Shown piece after piece: positions 18,165 to 26,833 of a stretch of DNA of 47,439 nucleotides. The notes beneath the pieces are model-generated. The model was not told the origin of the DNA and made no database searches. It saw only the letters and a list, made by a program, of their open reading frames with translations. Location: NCBI GenBank assembly GCA_017651505.1, contig JAGCCV010000090.1, forward strand, positions 1-47,439, in the 5' to 3' direction. The position numbers were made by a program, and so were the translations under genes. This DNA is from Bacteroidaceae bacterium (GTDB lineage Bacteria; Bacteroidota; Bacteroidia; Bacteroidales; Bacteroidaceae). Numbering within the stretch: the stretch's first letter is position 1; each line of letters opens with the position of its first letter.

Positions 18165-18172
18165 TATCTTTG
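18165..18172 (+). promoter_or_regulatory. -7 box of clpC promoter
   Basis: TATCTTTG matches TAnnTTTG exactly, 45 bp before ATG 18218. No TTTG is found at the right distance upstream, so a different -33 element or an activator may be used. Confidence 0.45.
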
Positions 18173-18217
18173 CAAGACAAATAATTAAGATTTAACCAAG
18201 ACGAGAATTATAGGTAA

Positions 18218-20746
18218 ATGGAGAACAGATTTTCTGAGAGAATAACTAACATTGTAAACTTTAGCAGAGAAGAGGCCAACAGACTCAAAAACAACAATAT
18301 ATCACCTGAGCATCTGTTACTGGGTATTCTACGTGAAGGAAACGGAAAAGCAATAGAACTACTAAAAAAACAAAATGTAGATTTATTAGAACTGAAGATT
18401 CATCTGGAAGATACGCTAAGACTTATTGCAATAGAGGGATTGCCAGCAATTGTTGATTTGCCGCTCAATGCAGAGGCAGGACGAATTATGCGCATAAGTT
18501 TGCTGGAAGCTCGCCTATTAAAGAATGAGCTGGTGGATAGTGAGCATCTGTTGCTGGCCATTCTGAAAGACAATAACACAGATGCAGCCAGTATATTGAC
18601 TGAATGCGGACTCAACTACCAGAAGACATTGAATCTTATACAGCAGAAACAGACCAACATACAGAATGGCATGGGTTATACAGAAGATGATGACCTTGAG
18701 GATGATGAAGATAACAGCTACAAGAAACCAAGTAACCCCATCGGGAATCAACACCATACACAACAAACAACATCGACTCAACACACACAGAAAGACACGC
18801 CTGCGCTGAACAATTTCGGCACAGACATCACCAAGGCTGCTGCCGAAGGTAAGTTGGATCCAGTAGTAGGTCGTGAGAAGGAGATTGAGCGTGTGGCACA
18901 GATACTGAGTCGCCGCAAGAAGAACAACCCAATTCTAATAGGTGAGCCTGGTGTCGGCAAGTCAGCCATCGTTGAAGGTTTGGCCATGCGCATCGTACAG
19001 CAAAAAGTATCACGTATGCTATTCAACAAACGAGTAGTGATGCTTGACTTGGCAGCAGTTGTGGCCGGTACAAAATATCGTGGACAGTTTGAGGAGCGTC
19101 TGCGTACCATCATGAAGGAACTGCAAAGCAATCCTGATATCATTTTGTTTATAGATGAGATTCATACAATTATAGGGGCTGGTGCCGCATCGGGTTCGAT
19201 GGACGCTGCCAATATGTTAAAGCCTGCTTTGGCAAGGGGTGAAGTTCAATGCATTGGTGCCACGACAGTGGATGAATTCAAGAAAACCATAGAGAAAGAC
19301 GGAGCACTTGAACGTCGTTTCCAGAAGGTGATGGTTGAGCCTACTACTCCAGAGGAAACACTACAAATCTTGCAGAACATCAAAGTAAAATATGAGGATC
19401 ATCATAACGTAACCTTCACCAGCGACGCCTTGTTGGCATGCGTAAAACTGACAGATCGTTATATCACAGATCGACAGTTTCCTGACAAGGCTATTGATGC
19501 TATGGACGAAGCAGGATCACGTGTACACCTGACCAACATCAGTGTACCGATTGAAATTGAGGAGAAGGAAAAAGAAATCGCAGCAGCCATTGAACAAAAA
19601 GCTGAGGCGGTGAAAGAGCAGAACTACGAACTTGCTGCCAGCTATCGTGACAAGGTGAAAGACCTCTCAGTAGAGTTAGATACCATGAAGGCTGACTGGG
19701 AAAAGAGTATGAAAGACAACCGCATGGAGGTGGATGCACAACAAATAGCAGACGTAGTTTCGATGATGTCTGGTATTCCTGTTCAAAAACTGGCTCAGTC
19801 CGAGGGTGTTCGTTTGTCTGGCATGAAAGAGATACTGAAACATCATGTGATAGCACAAGACGATGCCATAGATAAGGTCACGAAAGCCATATTACGAAGT
19901 CGTATCGGACTAAAGGAGCCAAATCACCCTATAGGCACATTCTTGTTCTTGGGTCCTACAGGTGTGGGCAAGACATACCTGGCACAGCAACTGGCGCAAT
20001 TTATGTTTGGCTCGACAGATGCTTTGATACGTGTTGACATGAGTGAATATAACGACCAGTTCAATGTGTCGCGACTGATTGGCGCGCCTCCAGGCTATGT
20101 GGGATATGATGAAGGCGGGCAACTAACTGAGAAGGTGCGGCGTAAGCCCTATTCCATCATCTTGCTTGACGAGATTGAGAAGGCTCACCCTAAAGTATTC
20201 AACATCTTGCTACAGTTGTTAGATGAAGGCAGACTGACTGACAGTTTTGGCAGAACGGTGGACTTTAAGAATACTGTTGTAATTATGACTTCCAATATTG
20301 GAACACGCCAGTTGAAGGATTTTGGTGGGGGTATTGGCTTCAATGCCCATGAGCGTGCCAACGACAAGGAGTATTCACGCAACGTAATTCAGAAGGCCTT
20401 AAACAAGCAGTTTGCCCCTGAGTTCTTAAACCGCATTGATGAGATTATCATTTTTGACCAGTTGTCTGAGGATGCTATCTTACGCATTGTTAACTTAGAA
20501 TTGGCAGCACTTAATAAGCGCATCGAAAATATTGGTTATAAATTGGTTATTGATGAACATGTGAAGCAATACTTAAGCAAGAAAGGTTACGATGTCCAAT
20601 TTGGAGCCAGGCCACTGAAGCGTGCTATTCAAAGCTACCTGGAGGATGAATTGTCTGAGTTGATTGTCAACGAGAACATTCCTGAAGGGGCAACTATAAC
20701 GGTGGCATACGATAGCCAGATTGACAAGTTAACGTTTACCTATTGA
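18218..20746 (+). CDS. clpC: ATP-dependent Clp protease ATPase ClpC
   Basis: A cytoplasmic AAA+ unfoldase that feeds substrates to ClpP in protein quality control. The 842 residues show a double Clp-N repeat (about 1-145), an acidic and Gln/Thr-rich linker (155-195), NBD1 with Walker A GEPGVGKS (242-249), a middle domain with the UVR-like EQNYELAASYRDKVKDL, and NBD2 with GPTGVGKT (about residue 580) and FNILLQLLDEGRLTD. The linker between the N domain and NBD1 (EDDDLEDDEDNSYKK, then NQHHTQQTTSTQHTQ) is unusually polar. A terminator follows. ClpC rather than ClpB because the long coiled-coil M-domain is absent. Confidence 0.95.
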   Translation: MENRFSERITNIVNFSREEANRLKNNNISPEHLLLGILREGNGKAIELLKKQNVDLLELKIHLEDTLRLIAIEGLPAIVDLPLNAEAGRIMRISLLEARLLKNELVDSEHLLLAILKDNNTDAASILTECGLNYQKTLNLIQQKQTNIQNGMGYTEDDDLEDDEDNSYKKPSNPIGNQHHTQQTTSTQHTQKDTPALNNFGTDITKAAAEGKLDPVVGREKEIERVAQILSRRKKNNPILIGEPGVGKSAIVEGLAMRIVQQKVSRMLFNKRVVMLDLAAVVAGTKYRGQFEERLRTIMKELQSNPDIILFIDEIHTIIGAGAASGSMDAANMLKPALARGEVQCIGATTVDEFKKTIEKDGALERRFQKVMVEPTTPEETLQILQNIKVKYEDHHNVTFTSDALLACVKLTDRYITDRQFPDKAIDAMDEAGSRVHLTNISVPIEIEEKEKEIAAAIEQKAEAVKEQNYELAASYRDKVKDLSVELDTMKADWEKSMKDNRMEVDAQQIADVVSMMSGIPVQKLAQSEGVRLSGMKEILKHHVIAQDDAIDKVTKAILRSRIGLKEPNHPIGTFLFLGPTGVGKTYLAQQLAQFMFGSTDALIRVDMSEYNDQFNVSRLIGAPPGYVGYDEGGQLTEKVRRKPYSIILLDEIEKAHPKVFNILLQLLDEGRLTDSFGRTVDFKNTVVIMTSNIGTRQLKDFGGGIGFNAHERANDKEYSRNVIQKALNKQFAPEFLNRIDEIIIFDQLSEDAILRIVNLELAALNKRIENIGYKLVIDEHVKQYLSKKGYDVQFGARPLKRAIQSYLEDELSELIVNENIPEGATITVAYDSQIDKLTFTY

Positions 20747-20775
20747 TTACCTCATTTTTAATTTTATAAGACATT

Positions 20776-20806
20776 ATGTCAGTCGGTAACGGCTGGCATT
20801 TTTTTT
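20776..20806 (+). terminator. Intrinsic terminator of clpC
   Basis: A 9-bp stem with two G-U pairs (20776-20784 with 20791-20799), loop GGTAAC, then a run of eight T. Confidence 0.88.
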
Positions 20807-20918
20807 GACAGTAATGGATAGACACTCCCTATACTCTTTATCCTTTTGATTGGAGATATCTCAAAGAGACATAGGGATTACGGTTTTAATGATGATTATA
20901 ATTTAAATATCAAGTAAT

Positions 20919-22967
20919 ATGCAAAAAGGTAATATTGGTGTAACCACCGAGAACATTTTCCCCGTTATCAAAAAGTTTTTGTATAGCGAGAATGAGATTT
21001 TTCTGCGTGAACTGGTATCTAATGCCGTTGACGCAACCCAGAAAATAAAGACCCTGGCATCAATGGGTGATTTCAAAGGTGAACTAGGCGACCTGACCAT
21101 TGAGGTAAAGTTAGACAAGAAAACTATTACTGTCTCTGATCGTGGTATTGGTATGACAGCCGAGGAAATTGATAAGTATATCAACCAGATAGCCTTCTCT
21201 GGAGCTAATGATTTCTTGGAGAAGTATAAGAACGATGCCAACGCCATTATAGGTCATTTCGGTTTGGGTTTCTACTCTGCCTTTATGGTGGCCAAGAAGG
21301 TGGAAATAATCACTAAATCTTGCAAGGAAGGGGCACAAGCAGTAAAATGGACCTGCGACGGCAGTCCTAAGTTTACCTTGGAAGATACAGACAAACCTGG
21401 TAGAGGTACAGATATCGTGTTATATATCGATGACGATTGCAAGGAATTCCTTGAGGAAAACCGCATTGATGGCTTGCTGAAGAAATATTGTCGCTTCTTA
21501 CCTGTACCAGTGGCATTTGGAAAAAAGAAAGAGTGGAAAGACGGAAAACAGGTAGAGACCAAGGAGAATAACATCATCAACGATACTACACCGCTGTGGA
21601 CACGTACTCCATCAGAGTTAAAGGATGAGGATTATAAAAAGTTCTACTCTACGCTCTACCCTATGTCTGACGAACCGCTGTTCTGGATTCACCTGAACGT
21701 GGACTATCCGTTCAATCTCACGGGTATTTTGTATTTCCCGAAAGTTAAGAGCAATGTGGAACTGAACAAGAACAAGATTCAGCTGTATTGCAACCAAGTA
21801 TATGTAACTGATTCAGTGGAAGGTATAGTTCCAGACTTCCTGACGTTACTACATGGTGTACTGGATTCTCCTGATATCCCTTTGAATGTGTCACGCTCTT
21901 ATCTCCAGAGCGACGCGAATGTCAAGAAGATTTCCACCTATATTACTAAGAAAGTTTCAGACCGTTTGCAGGATATATTTAAGAAAGACCGCAAGCAGTT
22001 TGAGGAAAAGTGGAATGACTTAAAGATATTCATTGACTATGGTATGTTAACACAAGAGGATTTCTACGACCGTGCTAAAGATTTTACCCTATTTACTGAT
22101 ACAGATGGTAAGTGTTATACTTTCGATGAATATAAGACATTGATCAAAGACAACCAGACAGACAAAGATGACAATCTAATTTACCTGTACGCCAACAACA
22201 AGGATGAACAATACAGTTTTATCGAAGCTGCCACCAACAAGGGCTACAATGTGTTGCTGATGGATGGTCAATTGGACATTGCTGTCGTGAGCATGTTAGA
22301 ACAGAAATTTGAGAAATGCCGTTTCACACGTGTGGATAGCGATGTCATCGACAACCTGATTGTAAAGGAAGATAAGAAAGCCAATACATTGAGTGGCATT
22401 CAGTTGGAAGCCATCAATACCATTTTCAAGATGCAAATGCCTAAGTTGGCTAAAACTGAGTTTGAAGTAATGACACAGGCTATGGGTGAAAACAACATCC
22501 CTGTCATCATTACCCAAAGCGAATATATGCGACGCATGAAGGAGATGGCCAACATTCAGGCGGGTATGAGTTTTTATGGCGAGATGCCAGATATGTATAA
22601 TGTGGTATTAAACAGCGATCACCAGTTAGTAAAAGATATCATCAGTGATGAGGAAGCTAACTGTCAGGCTAACATACTGCCAATCCAGCACCAAATAGAT
22701 GAAGTGACAAAGCAGCGCAATGAGCTGAAAGATATGCAGAAAGGAAAGAAAGAAGAGGAGATTTCTCAAGTAGACAAAGACAAGCTAAGCGATTTTGATA
22801 AGCAGTGGGATGAGTTGAAAAAGAAAAAAGAAGCTGTGTATGCCGATTATGCAAACAAGAATCAGCAAGTGAAACAGCTCATCGACTTGGCACTGTTACA
22901 AAACGGCTTGCTGAAAGGTGAGGCTTTGAGCAATTTCATTAAACGAAGCATTGAATTAATGAAATAA
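20919..22967 (+). CDS. htpG: Molecular chaperone HtpG (Hsp90)
   Basis: Bacterial Hsp90, an ATP-dependent homodimeric chaperone. The 682 residues include the GHKL ATPase N domain: ENEIFLRELVSNAVDATQKI (catalytic Glu and Asn), SDRGIGMTAEEI (the Asp that binds adenine) and GHFGLGFYSAFMVA (lid). The middle domain follows with LNVSRSYLQSD, containing the catalytic-loop Arg. The C-terminal region carries a Lys/Glu-rich coiled coil (about 590-650). The 172-bp upstream gap has no TAnnTTTG box, so a stress-related promoter is possible but not identified. Confidence 0.96.
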   Translation: MQKGNIGVTTENIFPVIKKFLYSENEIFLRELVSNAVDATQKIKTLASMGDFKGELGDLTIEVKLDKKTITVSDRGIGMTAEEIDKYINQIAFSGANDFLEKYKNDANAIIGHFGLGFYSAFMVAKKVEIITKSCKEGAQAVKWTCDGSPKFTLEDTDKPGRGTDIVLYIDDDCKEFLEENRIDGLLKKYCRFLPVPVAFGKKKEWKDGKQVETKENNIINDTTPLWTRTPSELKDEDYKKFYSTLYPMSDEPLFWIHLNVDYPFNLTGILYFPKVKSNVELNKNKIQLYCNQVYVTDSVEGIVPDFLTLLHGVLDSPDIPLNVSRSYLQSDANVKKISTYITKKVSDRLQDIFKKDRKQFEEKWNDLKIFIDYGMLTQEDFYDRAKDFTLFTDTDGKCYTFDEYKTLIKDNQTDKDDNLIYLYANNKDEQYSFIEAATNKGYNVLLMDGQLDIAVVSMLEQKFEKCRFTRVDSDVIDNLIVKEDKKANTLSGIQLEAINTIFKMQMPKLAKTEFEVMTQAMGENNIPVIITQSEYMRRMKEMANIQAGMSFYGEMPDMYNVVLNSDHQLVKDIISDEEANCQANILPIQHQIDEVTKQRNELKDMQKGKKEEEISQVDKDKLSDFDKQWDELKKKKEAVYADYANKNQQVKQLIDLALLQNGLLKGEALSNFIKRSIELMK

Positions 22968-22993
22968 ATGAATAAAAAAAACTGCGAATAAAC

Positions 22994-23024
22994 ATTGTCA
23001 ATTCAAAAAAAGTATGTAAATTTG
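22994..23024 (+). promoter_or_regulatory. Promoter of tandem tRNA-Arg genes
   Basis: ATTG (22994-22997), 19 bp, TAAATTTG (23017-23024): the -7 box is exact and the -33 has one mismatch. The first tRNA starts at 23049, so the leader is under 20 nt. Confidence 0.75.
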
Positions 23025-23048
23025 CAGCCGTCAAAACAAGAACGGAAT

Positions 23049-23122
23049 GGTTCCGTAGCTCAACTGAATAGAGCATCTGACTACGGATCAGAAGGTTGTG
23101 GGTTTGAATCCCGCCGGAATCA
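23049..23122 (+). tRNA. tRNA-Arg (ACG), copy 1
   Basis: A 74-nt cloverleaf: acceptor GGTTCCG with CGGAATC, anticodon stem TCTGA/TCAGA, loop CTACGGA with ACG at 23083-23085, discriminator A. A34 is expected to be edited to inosine by TadA so it can read CGN codons. Confidence 0.96.
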
Positions 23123-23154
23123 CTCCTTAATAATTGGATTAGACGAATACGGAT

Positions 23155-23228
23155 GGTTCCGTAGCTCAACTGAATAGAGCATCTGACTACGGATCAGAAG
23201 GTTGTGGGTTTGAATCCCGCCGGAATCA
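23155..23228 (+). tRNA. tRNA-Arg (ACG), copy 2
   Basis: Identical over 74 nt to the copy at 23049, anticodon ACG at 23189-23191, separated from it by a 32-nt spacer. A shared promoter lies upstream and a terminator hairpin downstream. Confidence 0.96.
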
Positions 23229-23234
23229 CATGAT

Positions 23235-23277
23235 AAAAAATGGAGACAGGAAGTTCACTTTCAAGTCTCCATTTTTT
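23235..23277 (+). terminator. Terminator of the tRNA-Arg pair
   Basis: A perfect 13-bp stem, AAAAAATGGAGAC (23235-23247) with GTCTCCATTTTTT (23265-23277), around a 17-nt loop, with the T-run in the descending arm. Confidence 0.85.
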
Positions 23278-23317
23278 GTAGGTGAGATAAGTCTGTAACT
23301 GGTAGAATATTGTGTTT

Positions 23318-24892
23318 ATGGAAAATCAAGTAGTTTTTATTGTAGTGATGGGATTCATCATCTCATTGTTAACACAGCTGGCCAACAAATTGCGTATAGC
23401 CTACCCAGTTTTGCTTGTATTGGCTGGCTTGTTTCTTAGTTTTATTTCGGGTATGCCTGACATTAATATGGATCCCGCTCTCATTTTCTATATATTCTTA
23501 CCACCTTTGCTATTTCAGTCATCCTATGCCATTTCTCTTAAAGAGATGTGGCAGTGGAAACGAGTAATCTTAAGTTTCGCCTTCTTAGTGGTTCTGCTAA
23601 CCGCTGTCGGTGTAGGATTGATAGCCAGTTGGATAATACCAGGAATGACGTTGGCGATGGGTATGGTTTTGGGAGGTATCGTTTCATCGACTGATGCAGT
23701 AAGTGCCACTACCATTATGCAACAGGTTAAAGTACCCAGCCGCATTGCGACCATACTGGAAGGAGAAAGCCTACTTAACGACGCTTCCTCCTTGATTGTA
23801 TTCAGTTTTGCTTTATTGGCTGTACAAACTGGTCATTTCGAGATACAACATGCATTGCTCAGTTTCATTTGGATGGTAGTTGGAGGAGCAATTATTGGTA
23901 TTGTTATTGGAATAGGGTTTGTTTATCTTCATAAGGTTTTTCCTGCCGAAACGAATGTCACGATCGTATTTACTTTGATAGCGCCATTCTTGATGTATAT
24001 AGCTGGTGAATCAGCCAGCGCATCAGGTGTATTGAGTGTAGTATTTGGCGGATTCTATATGGGTCAACATACCAAAGACCTTGACAGCAAGGCAAGATTG
24101 TTAGGAAGTAGTGTGTGGAGCAACACTGCCTTTGTGTTGAATGGTTATGCTTTTTTGCTGATTGGCTTAAACTTACGTGAGATTGTGAATGCTTTTGAAA
24201 GCGATGGTATAGGCATCATGGAAGCTACTCTCTATGCGCTATTCATAACATTAATAATCATGACTTTACGAATACTTAATGCTTATCTGGCCATTCCAAT
24301 AAGTAAATGGCGCCGGAAAGAATTGGGGATTAATCAGAAAATGATTATCGACTCTCCCACCTCTTTCATTGTAGGATGGTGCGGCATGAGAGGTGTAGTG
24401 TCGTTGGCAGCCGCACTTTCAATTCCTTTTACCTTACCTGGTGGAGAAGCCTTACCTCATCGCAGCATTATTTTATATTGCACTTTCATTGTAATCCTTA
24501 CTACCCTCTTATTGCAAGGTCTTACATTGCCCCTACTTCTAAAATGGATTCACTTTCCAAAGTACCATGACAATCTCGACACCAATGAGGCGAGTATTGT
24601 TATTCGCAAAGGTTTGGCTGAATGTGGTCTGCGCTACCTACAAGACCATCCATCAGACACAGAAAACGATGTCGTGTTGCACAACATCGTGGAACATTGG
24701 CAGGCATTGGCCGAAGAATGTGCCACAGAATCGCTGCTTAACTCTGCTGGACAAACTTACCATAAGATACTAGAAGCGCAACGCAACTACCTATATCAAT
24801 TGAATCGTGAGCGTCCTGATATCGATAAAGAACTGATACGACATTTCATACGCCGTATTGATTTAGAGGAAGAGCTTATAAGAAATGACTGA
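23318..24892 (+). CDS. CPA1-family Na+/H+ antiporter
   Basis: A 524-residue inner-membrane cation/proton antiporter of the CPA1 (NhaP/YjcE-like) family, for pH and Na+ homeostasis. About 12 hydrophobic helices fill residues 3-405. The ion-binding region is visible as SSTDAVSATTIMQQVKVPS and LEGESLLNDASSLIVFSFAL (the conserved Asp pair), with GMRGVVSLAAALSIP in a later helix. A soluble C-terminal tail of about 115 residues follows (QEDHP-like helices ending IDLEEELIRND), possibly regulatory. ATG 23318 gives MENQVVFIVV; a GTG two codons earlier is in frame. Downstream hairpin 24925-24961 separates it from the convergent tRNA-Val. Confidence 0.9.
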   Translation: MENQVVFIVVMGFIISLLTQLANKLRIAYPVLLVLAGLFLSFISGMPDINMDPALIFYIFLPPLLFQSSYAISLKEMWQWKRVILSFAFLVVLLTAVGVGLIASWIIPGMTLAMGMVLGGIVSSTDAVSATTIMQQVKVPSRIATILEGESLLNDASSLIVFSFALLAVQTGHFEIQHALLSFIWMVVGGAIIGIVIGIGFVYLHKVFPAETNVTIVFTLIAPFLMYIAGESASASGVLSVVFGGFYMGQHTKDLDSKARLLGSSVWSNTAFVLNGYAFLLIGLNLREIVNAFESDGIGIMEATLYALFITLIIMTLRILNAYLAIPISKWRRKELGINQKMIIDSPTSFIVGWCGMRGVVSLAAALSIPFTLPGGEALPHRSIILYCTFIVILTTLLLQGLTLPLLLKWIHFPKYHDNLDTNEASIVIRKGLAECGLRYLQDHPSDTENDVVLHNIVEHWQALAEECATESLLNSAGQTYHKILEAQRNYLYQLNRERPDIDKELIRHFIRRIDLEEELIRND

Positions 24893-24924
24893 CCAGACAC
24901 GAGGAACTTTCATAAAAAGAAAAA

Positions 24925-24961
24925 CGAAAACAGAGCAGGAGTAAATTCTGCCCTGTTTTCG
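24925..24961. terminator. Bidirectional terminator between antiporter and tRNA-Val
   Basis: A 14-bp stem with one mismatch, CGAAAACAGAGCAG (24925-24938) with CTGCCCTGTTTTCG (24948-24961). It directly abuts the 3' end of the tRNA on the opposite strand. Confidence 0.75.
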
Positions 24962-25036
24962 TAGGGACGAACGGGCTCGAACCGATGACCTTTGCAATGT
25001 GACTGCAACGCTCTAAACCATCTGAGCTACGCCCCT
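24962..25036 (-). tRNA. tRNA-Val (CAC)
   Basis: A 75-nt cloverleaf on the minus strand: acceptor AGGGGCG with CGTCCCT, D arm GCTC/GAGC, anticodon stem TTGCA/TGCAA, loop GTCACAT with CAC at 24999-25001, discriminator A. Position 32 is G rather than the usual pyrimidine, and the T stem has one T-T mismatch, so a specialised tRNA scanner should confirm it. The anticodon reads GUG only. Confidence 0.88.
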
Positions 25037-25061
25037 AACACATGTTTAACTTAAAAACGTG

Positions 25062-25092
25062 CAAATGTACAAGTTTTTCTGAACCTGACAAA
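25062..25092 (-). promoter_or_regulatory. Sigma-ABfr promoter of tRNA-Val
   Basis: On the minus strand, TTTG (25089-25092), 19 bp, TACATTTG (25062-25069) is an exact consensus match, 26 bp upstream of the tRNA 5' end. Confidence 0.85.
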
Positions 25093-25120
25093 ATTAAAAA
25101 CATATTTTTTATTGGTATCC

Positions 25121-25495
25121 TCAAATATCACTCACTACTGTCCTTCCAAAAGGAGTTAAAGCTATACCAGCAAACTTGAAATGCTGCAAACCAAATGGAA
25201 TACCTATAATAGTGATGCAAAGCAATATGCCAAAAAACAAATGGGTAATGCAGATGGGCAATCCTGCAAAAAGCCAGAGAATATTCATGATGGTGCTCAA
25301 ACACCCAGGTTGTCCTGGCAACAGATCTACCCTACTCCCAAATGGCCATAACATTAATACACCCAACTTGAAAGCTTGCAGTCCAAATGGAATACCTATA
25401 ATAGTAATACATAGTACTACCCCTGCAGTAAAATACTCAAAAGCGGTCTCTAATCCACCTACTAAAAGCCAAAGAATATTACCTATCAATTTCAT
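25121..25495 (-). CDS. YccF-family inner-membrane protein
   Basis: A 124-residue membrane protein of the YccF (DUF307) family made of two similar halves. Each half starts NILWLL/NILWLF, contains the signature CITIIGIPFGLQ, and ends in PFG. The repeat is visible at DNA level too (CCAAATGGAATACCTATAAT in both halves). Function in the family is unknown. Single gene, read away from purT, with no evident promoter match. The stop codon lies 52 bp from the -7 box of tRNA-Val on the same strand. Confidence 0.88.
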   Translation of the reverse strand: MKLIGNILWLLVGGLETAFEYFTAGVVLCITIIGIPFGLQAFKLGVLMLWPFGSRVDLLPGQPGCLSTIMNILWLFAGLPICITHLFFGILLCITIIGIPFGLQHFKFAGIALTPFGRTVVSDI

Positions 25496-25525
25496 AATAC
25501 ATCATGATTTTTAATGACAAAACAA

Positions 25526-25553
25526 CGGCAACTGTCTTCCCAGACTGTTGCCG
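25526..25553 (-). terminator. Probable terminator of the DUF4301-purT operon
   Basis: A 12-bp stem with one T-T mismatch, CGGCAACTGTCT (25526-25537) with AGACTGTTGCCG (25542-25553), loop TCCC. On the minus strand it is followed by TTGTTTTGTC. It is 113 nt beyond the purT stop, so the transcript would have a fairly long 3' end. Confidence 0.6.
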
Positions 25554-25666
25554 CATTACATTTTCTTGCTTTACTATAATCAACTAAAAGTTAAATTAAC
25601 CGCCTAAATATAGTGATAAATCTGTATATCACCAAATAATTAAGCAAATAAATACTTTTTTTTATA

Positions 25667-26833
25667 TTAGCATACTTTTACCATAGCAGCCAGTCGCTTG
25701 CATTTATCACGCAACGGTACTAAATCACTGCCCAATGGCGCAGAAGCCAACATCACTCCCATCCTTCTGTGAAGTCTTGCTACAGGTTTGCCAAAAATGC
25801 GCAAATCAGTATCATCTTCTTTCAGGGCATCTTCTATTCCTGTATATTCAGGCTGAGACTGCTTTATAATATCTGACAGAATAACAGCACTTGCCCCACA
25901 ACGCAACTGCTTGATTGCTGGTATCGGCAATCCTAAAACGGCACGGGCATGCAACTCAAATTCGCTGAAATTCTGACAGCCACTCAATGTAACCATACCA
26001 GTATCATGTGGACGTGGAGAAAGCTCTGAGAAATATACACCATCTTTTTCGCTGATAAAGAACTCAACGCCCCAGATGCCAGCACCTGTTAATGCACCTG
26101 TTACCTTAGCAGCCATATCTTGAGCTGCTTTCAGGTGTTCTGGCTTCATTAGCATAGGCTGAAAACTCTCCCGATAATCACCACTGATCTGAACATGGCC
26201 AATAGGAGCACAGAACAGCGTAGGCGCATTTTTCTGGGTAACAGTTAGCAAAGTTATCTCATAATCGAAATGAATGAACTGCTCTACAATTACCTCCTTG
26301 ATATCGCCACGAGCTCCCTCACTTGCCTCTTTCCATGCTTGCTCTAAATCTTCGGCTTTCTTCACCACCGATTGACCATGACCAGAAGATGACATCAACG
26401 GTTTGATTACACATGGGAAACCAATTACTGCAGTTGCCTCTTTCAGCTCATCGAGGTTTTTAGCATAACGGTAGTTGGCTGTCTTAACACCCAATTCTTT
26501 TGCTGCCAAATCTCGAATGGCTTTGCGGTTCATGGTATAGTTTACCGCACGAGCACTTGGAACCACCTGTATTCCTTTTTTCTCGAAATCAAAAAGACGT
26601 TCAGTACGAATGGCCTCAATCTCAGGCACAATTATATCAGGCTGATGTTTTTCTACCACCTTTTGTAAAGCATCCCCATCGAGCATACTAAATACTTCAC
26701 ATTCGTCAGCCACCTGCATCGCAGGTGCACCAGCATAAGCATCGCAAGCCACCACATGCTGCCCTAAACGCTGCATCGCAATGGTAAACTCTTTGCCGAG
26801 TTCACCTGAACCTAATAACAATATCTTTTTCAT
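25667..26833 (-). CDS. purT: Formate-dependent GAR transformylase
   Basis: PurT is an ATP-grasp enzyme that makes formyl-GAR from GAR, formate and ATP in purine synthesis, independent of folate. The 388 residues begin with the nucleotide-fold [20 protein letters not shown], followed by [16 protein letters not shown]. The ATP-grasp domain is recognisable by [19 protein letters not shown] (Gly-rich ATP loop) and the metal-binding [25 protein letters not shown]. Length is normal. Its ATG overlaps the stop of the DUF4301 gene by 4 bp (26830-26833), so the two are translationally coupled, with DUF4301 first. Confidence 0.95.
   Translation of the reverse strand: MKKILLLGSGELGKEFTIAMQRLGQHVVACDAYAGAPAMQVADECEVFSMLDGDALQKVVEKHQPDIIVPEIEAIRTERLFDFEKKGIQVVPSARAVNYTMNRKAIRDLAAKELGVKTANYRYAKNLDELKEATAVIGFPCVIKPLMSSSGHGQSVVKKAEDLEQAWKEASEGARGDIKEVIVEQFIHFDYEITLLTVTQKNAPTLFCAPIGHVQISGDYRESFQPMLMKPEHLKAAQDMAAKVTGALTGAGIWGVEFFISEKDGVYFSELSPRPHDTGMVTLSGCQNFSEFELHARAVLGLPIPAIKQLRCGASAVILSDIIKQSQPEYTGIEDALKEDDTDLRIFGKPVARLHRRMGVMLASAPLGSDLVPLRDKCKRLAAMVKVC

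Noticed and set aside
23049..23228. Tandem identical tRNA-Arg copies as an integration-duplicated att site
   Set aside because: Both copies are complete with one promoter and one terminator and only 32 bp between them; no integrase or inserted element.
25121..25495. Internal duplication in the YccF gene as a recent event
   Set aside because: Two YccF halves are the normal architecture of the family, so the repeat is not novel here.
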